Shown here piece after piece: positions 1 through 7,932 of a stretch of 47,711 nt of DNA. How positions within the stretch are numbered: position 1 is the first letter of the stretch; every line of letters begins with the position of its first letter. The stretch is from NCBI GenBank assembly GCA_947385775.1, contig CANDMI010000022.1, positions 1 through 47,711 on the forward strand, written 5' to 3'. The notes beneath the pieces are model-generated. The model was not told the origin of the DNA. It worked only from the letters and a program-made list of their open reading frames with translations, and ran no database searches. The stretch is from an uncultured Eubacterium sp. (GTDB lineage: Bacteria; Bacillota; Clostridia; Lachnospirales; Lachnospiraceae). Position numbers and translations under genes: made by a program.

Positions 1-110
1 CCCTGGCGCTGTTTGTGTTTTGGATTTTCACAGATAATCCGGATGCTTCCTTTTCTTTTAATCACCTTGCACTTATCGCAAATTGGCTTTACGGATGATC
101 TTACCTTCAC
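1..110 (-). CDS. rpmJ: 50S ribosomal protein L36, partial (3' end cut by window edge)
   Basis: The minus strand from a GTG at 110 reads [20 protein letters not shown] and on to a conserved NPKHKQRQ end. This is bacterial L36, a small zinc-ribbon protein of the large ribosomal subunit. C11, C14, C27 and H32 are the expected zinc ligands, so this is the zinc-binding (C+) form. Thirty-six codons plus two bases of codon 37 are present; the stop lies outside the window. An AAAGGAGG-type ribosome binding site precedes the GTG by about 8 bases. In most Firmicutes infA lies directly upstream, but here the upstream side holds a dedicated promoter (197-225), a terminator and a tRNA gene. The rest of the rpsM-rpsK-rpsD-rpoA-rplQ run would be expected beyond the left edge. 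Confidence 0.93.
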   Translation of the reverse strand, partial: MKVRSSVKPICDKCKVIKRKGSIRIICENPKHKQRQ

Positions 111-196
111 AGCAGCTCCTCCTTTCTCTACACCCAAGCCGCCGCGTTTTCAGACTCTGGCACACTTAGGATACATTATCAAAGCATACGATTAGT

Positions 197-225
197 ATTG
201 TATCACACAAAAAGTAAGAATGCAA
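197..225 (-). promoter_or_regulatory. Sigma-A promoter of rpmJ
   Basis: On the minus strand TTGCAT (225-220) and TACAAT (202-197) are 17 bases apart. The site sits about 85 bases upstream of the rpmJ GTG and downstream of the tRNA terminator, so rpmJ starts its own transcript. Confidence 0.75.
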
Positions 226-239
226 GAAAAAAATGCAGA

Positions 240-275
240 AAATTCCCGCAAGCAAACAAAAGCCTGCGGGAATTT
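240..275 (-). terminator. Rho-independent terminator downstream of tRNA-Gly
   Basis: AAATTCCCGCA pairs with TGCGGGAATTT around a short A/C-rich loop. On the minus strand it follows the tRNA 3' end by about 25 bases and is trailed by T-rich sequence. Confidence 0.75.
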
Positions 276-299
276 CATTTATCTGAGTTTCATGATTAG

Positions 300-370
300 A
301 GCAGGTAATGGGAATCGAACCCACCCTACCAGCTTGGGAAGCTGGTGTACTACCGATATACGATACCTGC
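300..370 (-). tRNA. tRNA-Gly, anticodon CCC
   Basis: The minus strand folds as a cloverleaf. The acceptor arms GCAGGTA and TACCTGC pair fully. The anticodon stem CCAGC/GCTGG encloses the loop TTCCCAA, giving anticodon CCC. The T arm holds GGTTCGATTCC. The discriminator base is T, as in bacterial tRNA-Gly. CCA is not encoded. It decodes GGG. Confidence 0.94.
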
Positions 371-423
371 TTATATAAATGTTATGAGATGTTTGTTTTT
401 TATTTCCTCACCTCACAAAAATT

Positions 424-452
424 ATTATAACTGATTTGATTTGCCATTTCAA
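424..452 (-). promoter_or_regulatory. Sigma-A promoter of tRNA-Gly
   Basis: TTGAAA (452-447) and TATAAT (429-424) on the minus strand are separated by 17 bases and lie about 55 bases upstream of the tRNA 5' end. Confidence 0.8.
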
Positions 453-481
453 GTAGAAATTGAAAAAAATTTAATTTTTTA

Positions 482-584
482 CAACAGCTGATGAGCGGAG
501 CGCCAGATTATGAGCAAAGTTAGCTGCAAAGCTGCGGGAAAGCGCCGCAGGCGCCTCCTCGAATGGCGCGGGCCGAACTGTTAC
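482..584 (+). repeat. GTAACAG-family intergenic element, copy A (right half only)
   Basis: From 491 to about 575 this is nearly identical to 18032-18115, with an unbroken identical stretch from GAGCAAAG-like sequence to AATGGCGCGGGC. It ends in GAACTGTTAC (575-584), the inverted form of the GTAACAGTTC that begins copies B, C and D. The left module seen in B and C is missing. The interior is strongly self-complementary (GCGCCA with TGGCGC; GCTGC and GCGCC repeats). It is followed by a run of T, so the end may act as a terminator. Confidence 0.75.
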
Positions 585-595
585 TTTTTTTCAAA

Positions 596-628
596 AGGAA
601 GCCCCCGCTTCAAAAGCAGGGGCTTCCT
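596..628 (-). terminator. Terminator of the chemoreceptor gene
   Basis: AGGAAGCCCC and GGGGCTTCCT form a strong hairpin 24 bases past the stop codon of the minus-strand chemoreceptor gene. T and A runs flank it, so it may work in both directions. Confidence 0.8.
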
Positions 629-651
629 ATGTAATCGGCAATTTATGGACT

Positions 652-2352
652 TTATGAATCCGACAGCACGAACTGTCCCACAAGCTCATCCAATGTAGCC
701 GCCTGAGCAGACAGCTGCTCGCTGGTTGCTGAGGATTCCTGGGCAGTTGCGGAGTTGTTTTGAACAACCTCTGAAATCTGTCCAACACCTTCTTCCGCCT
801 GGCGCATGGTAACCGCCTGTGTTTTTACCATTGTGCTTAAGTCCTTCGAAGAATCCGCAATCTGCTTAATGCCGTTTACGACCGTCTCTAAAGAGCTGGA
901 CGCACGATCTACGGCGCGGTTTCCTTCTGAAATTTCCGTCATTGTGCTTTCGATCAATTCGCGGGTGTCTACCGCAGCCTGGGCGCTTTGCTCAGCAAGC
1001 TGGCGGATCTGGTCAGCCACAACCGCAAAGCTTCGTCCTGATTCCCCTGCTCTTGCGGCTTCGATGGAAGCGTTTAAGGACAATAGGTTTGTCTGTGACG
1101 CGATGGATTCAATTTCGGAAATAATGTTTCCGATTTTAGAAGAAGAATCGCTGATTTTTTCCATCGCAGTAACCATCTTATTCATTTCTGTACGGCTGTT
1201 ATCCGCTTCATCCGCAAAATTCCTTGCCATATGGTAAGATTCTTCCGCGCTTTCCGCGCTTCTTTCCATTGTTTCTGTAATATCGATGATCGTCGCCTGT
1301 AATTCCTCTACCGCGCTTGCCTGTTCTGTAGCGCCCTCCGCAAGGCTTTGCGCCGCGTCAGCAAGGTTCGTGGAACCTGCGGAAACCTGCCCGGACGCCT
1401 CACCGATAGACCGAAGCGTCATGGTCATCTGATTGCGCAGCCCGCGCATAGACTCGATTACCTTTTCAAAATCATTCGTATATTTTTCAACCATGGATGA
1501 ATTGACTGTATAATCCCCGCTTTCCATCGCGCCAAGCACAACGCCGATGTCACTTACAATTGCGTTGAGCCTGTCAGCCATATGCGTAGCATGGCCTATC
1601 ATATCTGAAACCTCGTCTTTAGTTGCGGCCTCTGGAAACGGCGAAGACAGGTCGCCGTGCGCAAACTGTTCCAAGCGTTCGCCCAAATTTATCAACGGTT
1701 CTGCAATATTCTTTGAAATCTGTTTTCCCATTTTTGTAGAAAACAGGATCGCTATTACAATGACTACAAGGATCAGCACAGATAAAATAGCGCTTAATAT
1801 GGCAAGCTGCGTGGAAATTTTATTACCTTCGCTTACCTTTACATACATTAGATCCTGTAATCTTGTATATATCTCATTATACTTTGGCCCAAGCTCAGCA
1901 AGGGCTATCCCCTGTGCCTCCTCGCATTTTTCCCGGTCGGTGGTGGCGCCTATACCCATAATCCGCTCATCCAGCTCCCAATATTCCGGAAGCAAAGCTT
2001 CGATCTGGTCGTAAGTTTCCCTGCCGGATTTTGATACAATCGTGTCTTCTACTTTAGCAAAGGACTTTTCAAATGCTGCCCTTGTTTCTTCATGCTGCTG
2101 CGTTACTGTATCAATGGCATCCTCATCATCATAACCGATAACTGCCCTTAGGGATGACCTGGAATCGGCAAAATCAAACAAGGCCGTGCCAATATCCCCC
2201 TGTGCAAAGCCATAGTTTTTCAGCGCACTCGAATACCTCATTGCAACAATAATCAGTACAATGACCCCCACAATAGCTGCGATAGCTGTGATACATGAGA
2301 CTAGAACAAAAGACTTTGTAAGCCTTTTTTCTATTTTTTCATTTTCGAACAT
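652..2352 (-). CDS. Methyl-accepting chemotaxis protein (membrane chemoreceptor)
   Basis: This 566-residue protein has a transmembrane chemoreceptor layout. TM1 is near residues 14-36, then comes an extracellular helical ligand domain of about 150 residues of the four-helix-bundle type. TM2 is near 186-207, followed by HAMP and a long coiled-coil signalling domain from about 310. The hairpin-tip signature around residues 415-455 ([20 protein letters not shown], then FAVVADQIRQLAEQS) contacts CheA/CheW. It probably senses a small molecule and controls flagellar rotation. The ligand cannot be predicted. The ATG at 2352 follows an AGGAGGG ribosome binding site. It stands alone, divergent from the sulfur oxidoreductase gene. 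No CheR-binding pentapeptide tail is visible. Confidence 0.95.
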   Translation of the reverse strand: MFENEKIEKRLTKSFVLVSCITAIAAIVGVIVLIIVAMRYSSALKNYGFAQGDIGTALFDFADSRSSLRAVIGYDDEDAIDTVTQQHEETRAAFEKSFAKVEDTIVSKSGRETYDQIEALLPEYWELDERIMGIGATTDREKCEEAQGIALAELGPKYNEIYTRLQDLMYVKVSEGNKISTQLAILSAILSVLILVVIVIAILFSTKMGKQISKNIAEPLINLGERLEQFAHGDLSSPFPEAATKDEVSDMIGHATHMADRLNAIVSDIGVVLGAMESGDYTVNSSMVEKYTNDFEKVIESMRGLRNQMTMTLRSIGEASGQVSAGSTNLADAAQSLAEGATEQASAVEELQATIIDITETMERSAESAEESYHMARNFADEADNSRTEMNKMVTAMEKISDSSSKIGNIISEIESIASQTNLLSLNASIEAARAGESGRSFAVVADQIRQLAEQSAQAAVDTRELIESTMTEISEGNRAVDRASSSLETVVNGIKQIADSSKDLSTMVKTQAVTMRQAEEGVGQISEVVQNNSATAQESSATSEQLSAQAATLDELVGQFVLSDS

Positions 2353-2443
2353 AGCAACTTAACCCTCCTCACTTCTTTCGTTCGATTTTTACTACAATAA
2401 CTGCTCAGTGCCTCAATGTTTACAGTTACAAAATCTTATTTTG

Positions 2444-2472
2444 ATTATAAAACTTTTTTGTCAACCTTACAA
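2444..2472 (-). promoter_or_regulatory. Probable sigma-A promoter of the chemoreceptor gene
   Basis: TTGTAA (2472-2467) and TATAAT (2449-2444) on the minus strand are 17 bases apart, about 90 bases upstream of the start. No sigma-D (GCCGATAT) match is seen in this gap. Confidence 0.5.
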
Positions 2473-2539
2473 TAATTTTTAAGATTTTTCTGAAATCTGT
2501 GAAAAATATCTAGTAAAAACACAAATAAACGCAATTTTA

Positions 2540-2565
2540 TTGGTTGGATTTTACCTTTTAACCAA
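2540..2565. promoter_or_regulatory. Inverted repeat upstream of the CoADR fusion promoter
   Basis: TTGGTT (2540-2545) and AACCAA (2560-2565) form an inverted repeat with a 14-base spacer, ending six bases before the -35 box at 2571. The position suits an activator or repressor site. The regulator is unknown. Confidence 0.35.
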
Positions 2566-2570
2566 AATTA

Positions 2571-2598
2571 TTGACATTTTATGTATCTGTGATATGAT
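2571..2598 (+). promoter_or_regulatory. Sigma-A promoter of the CoADR-sulfite reductase fusion
   Basis: A consensus TTGACA (2571-2576) and TATGAT (2593-2598) are 16 bases apart, about 30 bases upstream of the ATG at 2629. A GGGAGG ribosome binding site follows. Confidence 0.75.
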
Positions 2599-2628
2599 TA
2601 CAAAAAAAATAAATACGGGAGGTTAAAA

Positions 2629-5214
2629 ATGAAATATGTCATTTTAGGCGGCGTTGCGGCCGGGACAAAGGCTGCGGCAAAAATAAAACGCCTCGACCGC
2701 CAGGCGGATGTGGAAATTTTTACGAAGGGTACGGATATTTCCTATGCGAGCTGCGGCCTGCCATATTATATCGGCGGAGATATCCCTTCAAGGGACGCTT
2801 TGATCGTAAATTCCCCGGAAAAGTACGCGGGGCTTACCGGCGCTAAGGTTCATACTGGATGTGAGGCGACAAACGTTGACAGCGCAAAAAAACAGGTGTC
2901 TTTTGATAAAGCAGACGGGGAGACGTTTACAGAAGAATACGATAAGCTGATCATCGCGACCGGGGCAAAGCCTTTTATCCCGCAGGTGAAGGGCGTTTCT
3001 TTATCTGGCGTATTTACGCTTCGCACGCCGGATGACGCGGTGGCGATCCGCGCATTTGCACAAGAAAACGGCTGCCGCAAAGCAGTCGTATGCGGCGCGG
3101 GGTTTATCGGCCTGGAAGCGGCGGAAAATCTAGCGGCTCTAAATCTGGAGGTGACTGTGATCGACGCGGCGGATCAGATCATGCCAAACGCGTTTGACGA
3201 GGATATGGCTGGTTTTGCGAAGCGGCAACTAAAAGCGGCTGGCATACGGATCATGACCGCCACAAGCCTGATCGGAATAAGCGGGGAAAATCGCGCCCGG
3301 TCCGTACAGACCGACCACGGGGATCTGCCTGCCGACCTTGTGATCCTGGCGATCGGCGTTCGTCCGGCTACTGAATTTTTAGAAAACAGCGGCATTGAGA
3401 TGTATAAAGGCACAATCCTCGTAGACGGTCATATGCAGACAAACCTGCCTGACGTTTACGCAGCGGGCGACTGCGCGCTTGTAAAAAATTCCCTGACCGG
3501 GCAAAATCATTGGTCCGCGATGGGCTCCACCGCAAACTTATGCGCACGCGCTATGGCAAAGGCGTTTTATGATCCAAACATAAGCTATGGCGGCTGCCTT
3601 GGAACAGGGGTCGTGCGGCTGCTTCCTGATTTTAATGGCGCAAGGACAGGGCTTACACACAAACAGGCAAAGGCGGCTGGATTTAACGCAGAATCCGTCG
3701 TTTGCATTTTGGATGACAAGGCGCATTATTATCCGGGCGCATCCTCGTTTATCGTAAAATTAACCGCGGATAAGCAAAGCCGAAAGCTGCTTGGCATACA
3801 AACGCTGGGCGCGGGCGCAGTCGATAAGATGGCGGATATCGCGGTCACGGGCATTTCCCAGGGCATGAAGCTGGATGATTTTGACACGCTTGATTTTGCT
3901 TACGCGCCGCCATTTTCCACAGCGATCCATCCATTTGTTACGGCATGCTACATACTGGAAAATAAGATCGACGGAGTTTTAAACAGCTTAAGCCCTGCCG
4001 ACTATGCAGCCGGCGCGGCGAAAGGATACACGGTTTTAGACGTGCAGCCGTCTCCTGGCATACCAAACGCGCGCTGGATCAACCTGTCAGAGGTCACCGC
4101 TTCGATTGAAGGAGAGGAAATCGAAGGATTAAATAAAGATGAAAAGCTTTTGCTTGTCTGCACAAAGGGCAAGAGAGGATACTTTTTACAAAACCGCCTA
4201 AAGGCCCTCGGATATACGAATACGCTTGTATTAGAAGGAGGCGCGATGTTTAACGAGGTGAAAGTTCCCCGCAACGGGAAAAAGCTTTCGCCAGAAGAGA
4301 TCAAGCGCGTAAAAGGGCTGGGATGCCTTCAGGATAAACGCTTTGACGACATTTTTAATGTACGAGTGATCACAAGAAACGGCAAGATCACCGCAAAAGA
4401 GCAAAAGGCCATCGCCGAAGCAGCAGACCGCTTTGGAAGCGGCGAAGTTACGATGACGACCCGCTTAACATTGGAAATCCAGGGGGTTTCTTATGACAAG
4501 ATCGATGAGATTAGGGCGTTTTTGGCGGATGCCGGATTGGAAACCGGAGGAACCGGCTCAAAGGTGCGTCCGGTCGTATCCTGCAAAGGCACTACCTGCC
4601 AGTATGGGCTGATCGACACGTTTGCGCTTTCGAAAAGGCTGCATGACCTTTATTATACCGGGTTCCACGATGTGTCGCTGCCGCACAAATTTAAAATCGC
4701 TGTGGGCGGCTGTCCGAACAACTGCGTAAAACCGGATTTAAACGACCTTGGCATTATCGGCCAGCGCGTGCCGGAAATTGATTACGCAAAATGCCGTGGC
4801 TGTAAAGTCTGCCAGGTAGAAAAGGCTTGTCCGATCCATGCGGCAAAGCTTATAGACGACAAGCTTCATATTAATGCAAAAGAGTGCAACCATTGCGGGC
4901 GCTGCATTTCGAAATGCCCGTTTGACGCCGCCGGTGAAGCGGTTTGCGGATATCGGGTTTATATTGGCGGACGCTGGGGGAAAAAGGTTGCGGCAGGCAA
5001 TATGTTAAATAAGATTTTTACAACTGAGGATGAAGTTGTGGCGTTGGTAGAGCGCGCGATCTTATTCTTCCGCGACGAAGGGCTTTCCGGAGAGCGGTTT
5101 GCGGATACGATCGCAAGGCTTGGGTTTGAATACGTGCAGGATAAACTGCTGAATCATAAAATAGACAAAGAGAGCATATTGAAAAAGACAGTGGTTGGCG
5201 GGGCTACCTGCTGA
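2629..5214 (+). CDS. Fusion: CoA-disulfide reductase + rhodanese + siroheme sulfite/nitrite reductase + 2x[4Fe-4S] ferredoxin
   Basis: The 861-residue protein joins four parts. Residues 1-440 are an FAD/NAD(P)H disulfide reductase of the CoADR/NADH-oxidase type, with a GGVAAG dinucleotide loop and the redox cysteine C42 in SYASCGLPYY. Residues about 460-545 are rhodanese-like, with C511 in CTKGKR. Residues about 570-700 resemble the siroheme half of AsrC/NirB, with C652 and C657 then C695-x3-C699. Two ferredoxin [4Fe-4S] motifs from C722 interrupt its C-terminal part, as in AsrC. Likely role: NAD(P)H-driven reduction of a persulfide, polysulfide, sulfite or nitrite. Which of these is used is not shown. 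The C652-C657 spacing is x4, not the x5 of well-known siroheme enzymes. It is monocistronic with a strong promoter. Confidence 0.88.
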   Translation: MKYVILGGVAAGTKAAAKIKRLDRQADVEIFTKGTDISYASCGLPYYIGGDIPSRDALIVNSPEKYAGLTGAKVHTGCEATNVDSAKKQVSFDKADGETFTEEYDKLIIATGAKPFIPQVKGVSLSGVFTLRTPDDAVAIRAFAQENGCRKAVVCGAGFIGLEAAENLAALNLEVTVIDAADQIMPNAFDEDMAGFAKRQLKAAGIRIMTATSLIGISGENRARSVQTDHGDLPADLVILAIGVRPATEFLENSGIEMYKGTILVDGHMQTNLPDVYAAGDCALVKNSLTGQNHWSAMGSTANLCARAMAKAFYDPNISYGGCLGTGVVRLLPDFNGARTGLTHKQAKAAGFNAESVVCILDDKAHYYPGASSFIVKLTADKQSRKLLGIQTLGAGAVDKMADIAVTGISQGMKLDDFDTLDFAYAPPFSTAIHPFVTACYILENKIDGVLNSLSPADYAAGAAKGYTVLDVQPSPGIPNARWINLSEVTASIEGEEIEGLNKDEKLLLVCTKGKRGYFLQNRLKALGYTNTLVLEGGAMFNEVKVPRNGKKLSPEEIKRVKGLGCLQDKRFDDIFNVRVITRNGKITAKEQKAIAEAADRFGSGEVTMTTRLTLEIQGVSYDKIDEIRAFLADAGLETGGTGSKVRPVVSCKGTTCQYGLIDTFALSKRLHDLYYTGFHDVSLPHKFKIAVGGCPNNCVKPDLNDLGIIGQRVPEIDYAKCRGCKVCQVEKACPIHAAKLIDDKLHINAKECNHCGRCISKCPFDAAGEAVCGYRVYIGGRWGKKVAAGNMLNKIFTTEDEVVALVERAILFFRDEGLSGERFADTIARLGFEYVQDKLLNHKIDKESILKKTVVGGATC

Positions 5215-5270
5215 CGCAAGGATTTGCGGGCGCGTCCTGATGTTACGATCTTTCAGGACACGCCTGTATA

Positions 5271-6185
5271 TCAATACGACAGCACTTCCGCCCCATCTTC
5301 TGTCACCAGTACCATAACTTCCCATTGCGCGGACGGCTTTCCATCTTCTGTATAAGTGGTCCATCCATTTTTTTCATCCATATAAATATCGGCTTTTCCC
5401 ATATTCACCATCGGCTCGATCGTAAATATCATTCCGGGAACCATCAGCATTTCCTCCCCGCGAAAGCTGTTGTAATTGACCCATGGATCCTCGTGAAATT
5501 CCAGCCCTACGCCATGCCCGCCGATCTCCCGCACTACCGTATAGCCATTTTCAAACGCATGGTCGTGGATCGCCTGGCCCATATCGCCGATAAATCCCCA
5601 GGGCTTTACTTCTTTTAGCCCGATTTCCACACATTCTTTCGTTACATCCACCAGACGCTGTTTTTCCCTGCTTACCTCCCCGATGCAAAACATACGGGAA
5701 GAATCCGAGAAATAACCGTTTAAAATAGTGGAAGCGTCCACATTGACAATGTCCCCTTCTTTTAATATCACATCCTTAGACGGTATGCCATGGCAAACCT
5801 GGTCATTTACGGATGTGCATACGCTTTTTGGATATCCCTGATAATTTAACGGCGCAGGCATCCCGCCCATTTTTGTCGTCACGTCATAAACCATTTGGTC
5901 GATTTCTTCGGTAGTGATCCCTACGTGGATATGTTCCGTGATATAATCCAATACCGCGATATTGATTTTCGCGCTCTGGCGGATTCCCGCTATCTGGTCC
6001 TGGTTTTTGATCATTTCCCGGTCCGGCACCAGATGCCCCTGGTCTGCGATCTGCATGATCCGCTCGTCAAACGCCTGGTGGCACTGTTTATATTTTTTCC
6101 CGCTGCCGCACCAGCATTTATCATTTCTTCCCAACTTTATCTGCTTTGTTTTTCTTTCAAACGTCTTTTTATTAAATGCCTGCAT
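5271..6185 (-). CDS. map: Methionine aminopeptidase type I with N-terminal SEC-C zinc motif
   Basis: This enzyme removes the initiator methionine from nascent proteins. The 304-residue form begins at the ATG at 6185, behind GAGAGGA; an upstream extension to 6269 is in frame but unlikely. Residues 20-36 hold a SEC-C zinc motif with C24, C26, C35 and H36, as in many clostridial Map proteins, and may aid ribosome or SecA contact. The pita-bread catalytic domain follows with HGIP, the metal ligands in NVDAS and FSDSS, the GGHGVG histidine, the TIEPM glutamate and the QWEVMV glutamate. Length and residues are complete. A hairpin at 6233-6287 separates it from the upstream hydrolase gene. Confidence 0.95.
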   Translation of the reverse strand: MQAFNKKTFERKTKQIKLGRNDKCWCGSGKKYKQCHQAFDERIMQIADQGHLVPDREMIKNQDQIAGIRQSAKINIAVLDYITEHIHVGITTEEIDQMVYDVTTKMGGMPAPLNYQGYPKSVCTSVNDQVCHGIPSKDVILKEGDIVNVDASTILNGYFSDSSRMFCIGEVSREKQRLVDVTKECVEIGLKEVKPWGFIGDMGQAIHDHAFENGYTVVREIGGHGVGLEFHEDPWVNYNSFRGEEMLMVPGMIFTIEPMVNMGKADIYMDEKNGWTTYTEDGKPSAQWEVMVLVTEDGAEVLSY

Positions 6186-6232
6186 CCTTTTCGTCCTCTC
6201 AAGATAAATCAAGCTGAAATGTAAAAAGATAC

Positions 6233-6287
6233 GGAGGATTCCCCAAATCCAAAGAATGCCGCTGATCAAATTTAGGGAAAATCCTCC
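6233..6287 (-). terminator. Hairpin between the NlpC/P60 gene and map
   Basis: On the minus strand GGAGGATTTTCCC pairs with GGGGAATCCTCC across a loop of about 30 bases, and TCTTTTT follows closely. It may terminate the NlpC/P60 transcript. Because it lies only 48 bases before the map start, it could also be a map leader attenuator. Confidence 0.5.
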
Positions 6288-6359
6288 ATAAAGTAAACCG
6301 TGTCAATTCATTTTTCTCATTAAGCGACAAAAAACCGTCCGCTGTTTCTAAGTTAATGA

Positions 6360-6401
6360 TCCTTCTAGTCGATAATCCTTCTAGTTAATGATCCTTCTTA
6401 C
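6360..6401 (-). repeat. Three tandem copies of the 3' end of the NlpC/P60 gene
   Basis: On the minus strand the last codons and stop (AAGGATCATTAACTAG) are followed by AAGGATTATCGACTAG and AAGGATCATTAACTTAG. The repeat unit is about 16 bases, and only the first copy is translated. Confidence 0.8.
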
Positions 6402-7793
6402 CGCGATAATCGTCCGATATGTAGCCGTCTGGGTCGTAATGCCGCTGCGTGTGCTCTGGGCGCCGACGATCTGACCGCCGCCCATATATAACGCCACATG
6501 GCCGCTGTAGCAGATCAAATCCCCCGGCTGCGCTTCACTGTAGCTGACTCCTCTGCCGCATCCCGCCATCATCTCCGCGCTGTGTGGAAGGGAATAACCA
6601 AAGTGCGCATAAACGCTCATTACAAACCCGGAACAATCGGCTCCGTTTGTCAGGCTTGTACCGCCCCAGACATACGGATTTCCAATAAATTGCGTCGCAT
6701 AAGCGATCACGTCGCTTCCAGTCGCACCTGTCGGACTGACTGCCTGAGATGTCTGCGAGCCGCCTGTGGAAGGCGGGTTGGACGGCGCCTGGCTGGAAGC
6801 TCCAGATGAAGGCATACTATTTTGTGAAGGGCTGCTGTTTTGCGATGCGCTGTTATTTTGCGAAGCGTTACTGTTTTGCGATGCGCTGTTATTTTGCGAG
6901 GAGCCGCTTGTATTAGATGAAGCGCTGTTATTTGCCGCCTGTGCAGCCTGCGCCGCCTGCCTAGCCGCTTCTTGTGCCGCTTTTTTTGCGATCCTTTCCG
7001 CTTCGGCTCTTCTTTCCGCCTCTTTTTGAGCGGCGATCCGTTCTTTTTCCTCTTCGTCCCGGATCACCTGATTTTGCTCCTGTATCGTTTTCTTATAAGC
7101 GGCGGCTAACGTTTTTGCCTGCGCAAGCTGGGAATCGAAATCTGTCATCACCGCTTTTTTGGAAGACACCATTTTCTTTAGGTCTTTTTCCTGAACCTTA
7201 TAATTTTGCTGCATCACTTCCAGTTCAGAATGCTCTTCTTCCAGCTGTGTCTTTAAATCGCTGACCTTTTGCTTTGTATCTTTATACTCCTGTAGCTGCT
7301 CCCTGTCATAATCATGAACCTTGTTACAATAATTAACCCGGTTTAAAAAATCAGACATACTGGTAGCGCCGAGCAGCGCTTCTAAAATAGAGGAATCCCC
7401 ACGCTCATACATGTAACGGATTCTTTTTTTCATCCGCTCGTACTGCGTGCTTTCTTTTTCTTTCGCAGCTTCCAGCTTTTGATCCGCCTCTTTGATCTGC
7501 CCTTCCTTTTGCTCCAGCTCATCGGATAGAATATCCATATTTACGAGAAGCTCTACCAGCTCTGAATCCAGGGCATTGATCTCTTTTTGCAATTTTTCCT
7601 GTCTGGAAGCGATGTCGCTTATTTTGCTGTTTGCGCTTTCCAGATCGCTCTGCGCCTGTTCCTTCGCATTCTGCGCCTGCGACTTGCGGCTTGCAAGGAC
7701 AGGCTGCAAAGACGCCGTGCTAACGGCAGCCATTAACAGCAGGGCCGTGAACCTTTTGGATGAATACTTTAAAAATGTGTTATGTACTTTCAA
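6381..7793 (-). CDS. Secreted NlpC/P60 peptidoglycan endopeptidase with coiled-coil domain
   Basis: The 470-residue secreted cell-wall hydrolase resembles CwlO/PcsB. It has a signal peptide (about 1-35 with an Ala-rich cleavage region) and a long coiled-coil (about 36-260) that in relatives is controlled by FtsEX. An Ala/Arg-rich helix follows, then a Ser/Asn/Gln low-complexity linker (about 285-355) built of SQN-type repeats. A C-terminal NlpC/P60 papain-like domain has C387 in GADCSGF and H432 in SGHVALY. Such enzymes cut the gamma-D-Glu-diaminopimelate bond of stem peptides. The start is a TTG at 7793, behind AAAGGAG with 7-base spacing. The gene has its own promoter (7874-7902), and its 3' end is tandemly duplicated. 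Confidence 0.92.
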   Translation of the reverse strand: MKVHNTFLKYSSKRFTALLLMAAVSTASLQPVLASRKSQAQNAKEQAQSDLESANSKISDIASRQEKLQKEINALDSELVELLVNMDILSDELEQKEGQIKEADQKLEAAKEKESTQYERMKKRIRYMYERGDSSILEALLGATSMSDFLNRVNYCNKVHDYDREQLQEYKDTKQKVSDLKTQLEEEHSELEVMQQNYKVQEKDLKKMVSSKKAVMTDFDSQLAQAKTLAAAYKKTIQEQNQVIRDEEEKERIAAQKEAERRAEAERIAKKAAQEAARQAAQAAQAANNSASSNTSGSSQNNSASQNSNASQNNSASQNSSPSQNSMPSSGASSQAPSNPPSTGGSQTSQAVSPTGATGSDVIAYATQFIGNPYVWGGTSLTNGADCSGFVMSVYAHFGYSLPHSAEMMAGCGRGVSYSEAQPGDLICYSGHVALYMGGGQIVGAQSTRSGITTQTATYRTIIAVRRIIN

Positions 7794-7845
7794 GATAAAC
7801 TCCTTTGTGGTGTTTGTGCGTTGGCGCTCATTTATCGTTACTGAA

Positions 7846-7867
7846 AACTAAAACCGCCTTGCGGTTA
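7846..7867 (-). other. Small hairpin in the leader of the NlpC/P60 gene
   Basis: On the minus strand ACCGC-AAG-GCGGT is followed by TTTAGTTTT. It lies just downstream of the -10 box and upstream of the ribosome binding site. The stem is short, so it is a weak candidate for attenuation. Confidence 0.3.
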
Positions 7868-7873
7868 GGGAAT

Positions 7874-7902
7874 AGTATAGCATGTCTTTTACAGGATTTC
7901 AA
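7874..7902 (-). promoter_or_regulatory. Sigma-A promoter of the NlpC/P60 gene
   Basis: TTGAAA (7902-7897) and TATACT (7879-7874) on the minus strand are 17 bases apart, about 80 bases upstream of the TTG start. Confidence 0.78.
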
Positions 7903-7932
7903 GGGAGGATTCCCGCTTTAATGAAAGACACG

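Noticed and set aside
13-195. Plus-strand open frame of 60 codons at the left edge
   Set aside because: It is the antisense shadow of rpmJ and its leader; the minus strand gives a clear L36 sequence with a ribosome binding site and promoter.
510-698. Plus-strand open frame crossing repeat copy A
   Set aside because: It runs through the repeat, a terminator and the antisense end of the chemoreceptor gene; no ribosome binding site and no family.
6186-6269. 28-residue N-terminal extension of Map
   Set aside because: It has no ribosome binding site and covers part of the hairpin at 6233-6287; the ATG at 6185 has a site and begins just before the SEC-C motif.
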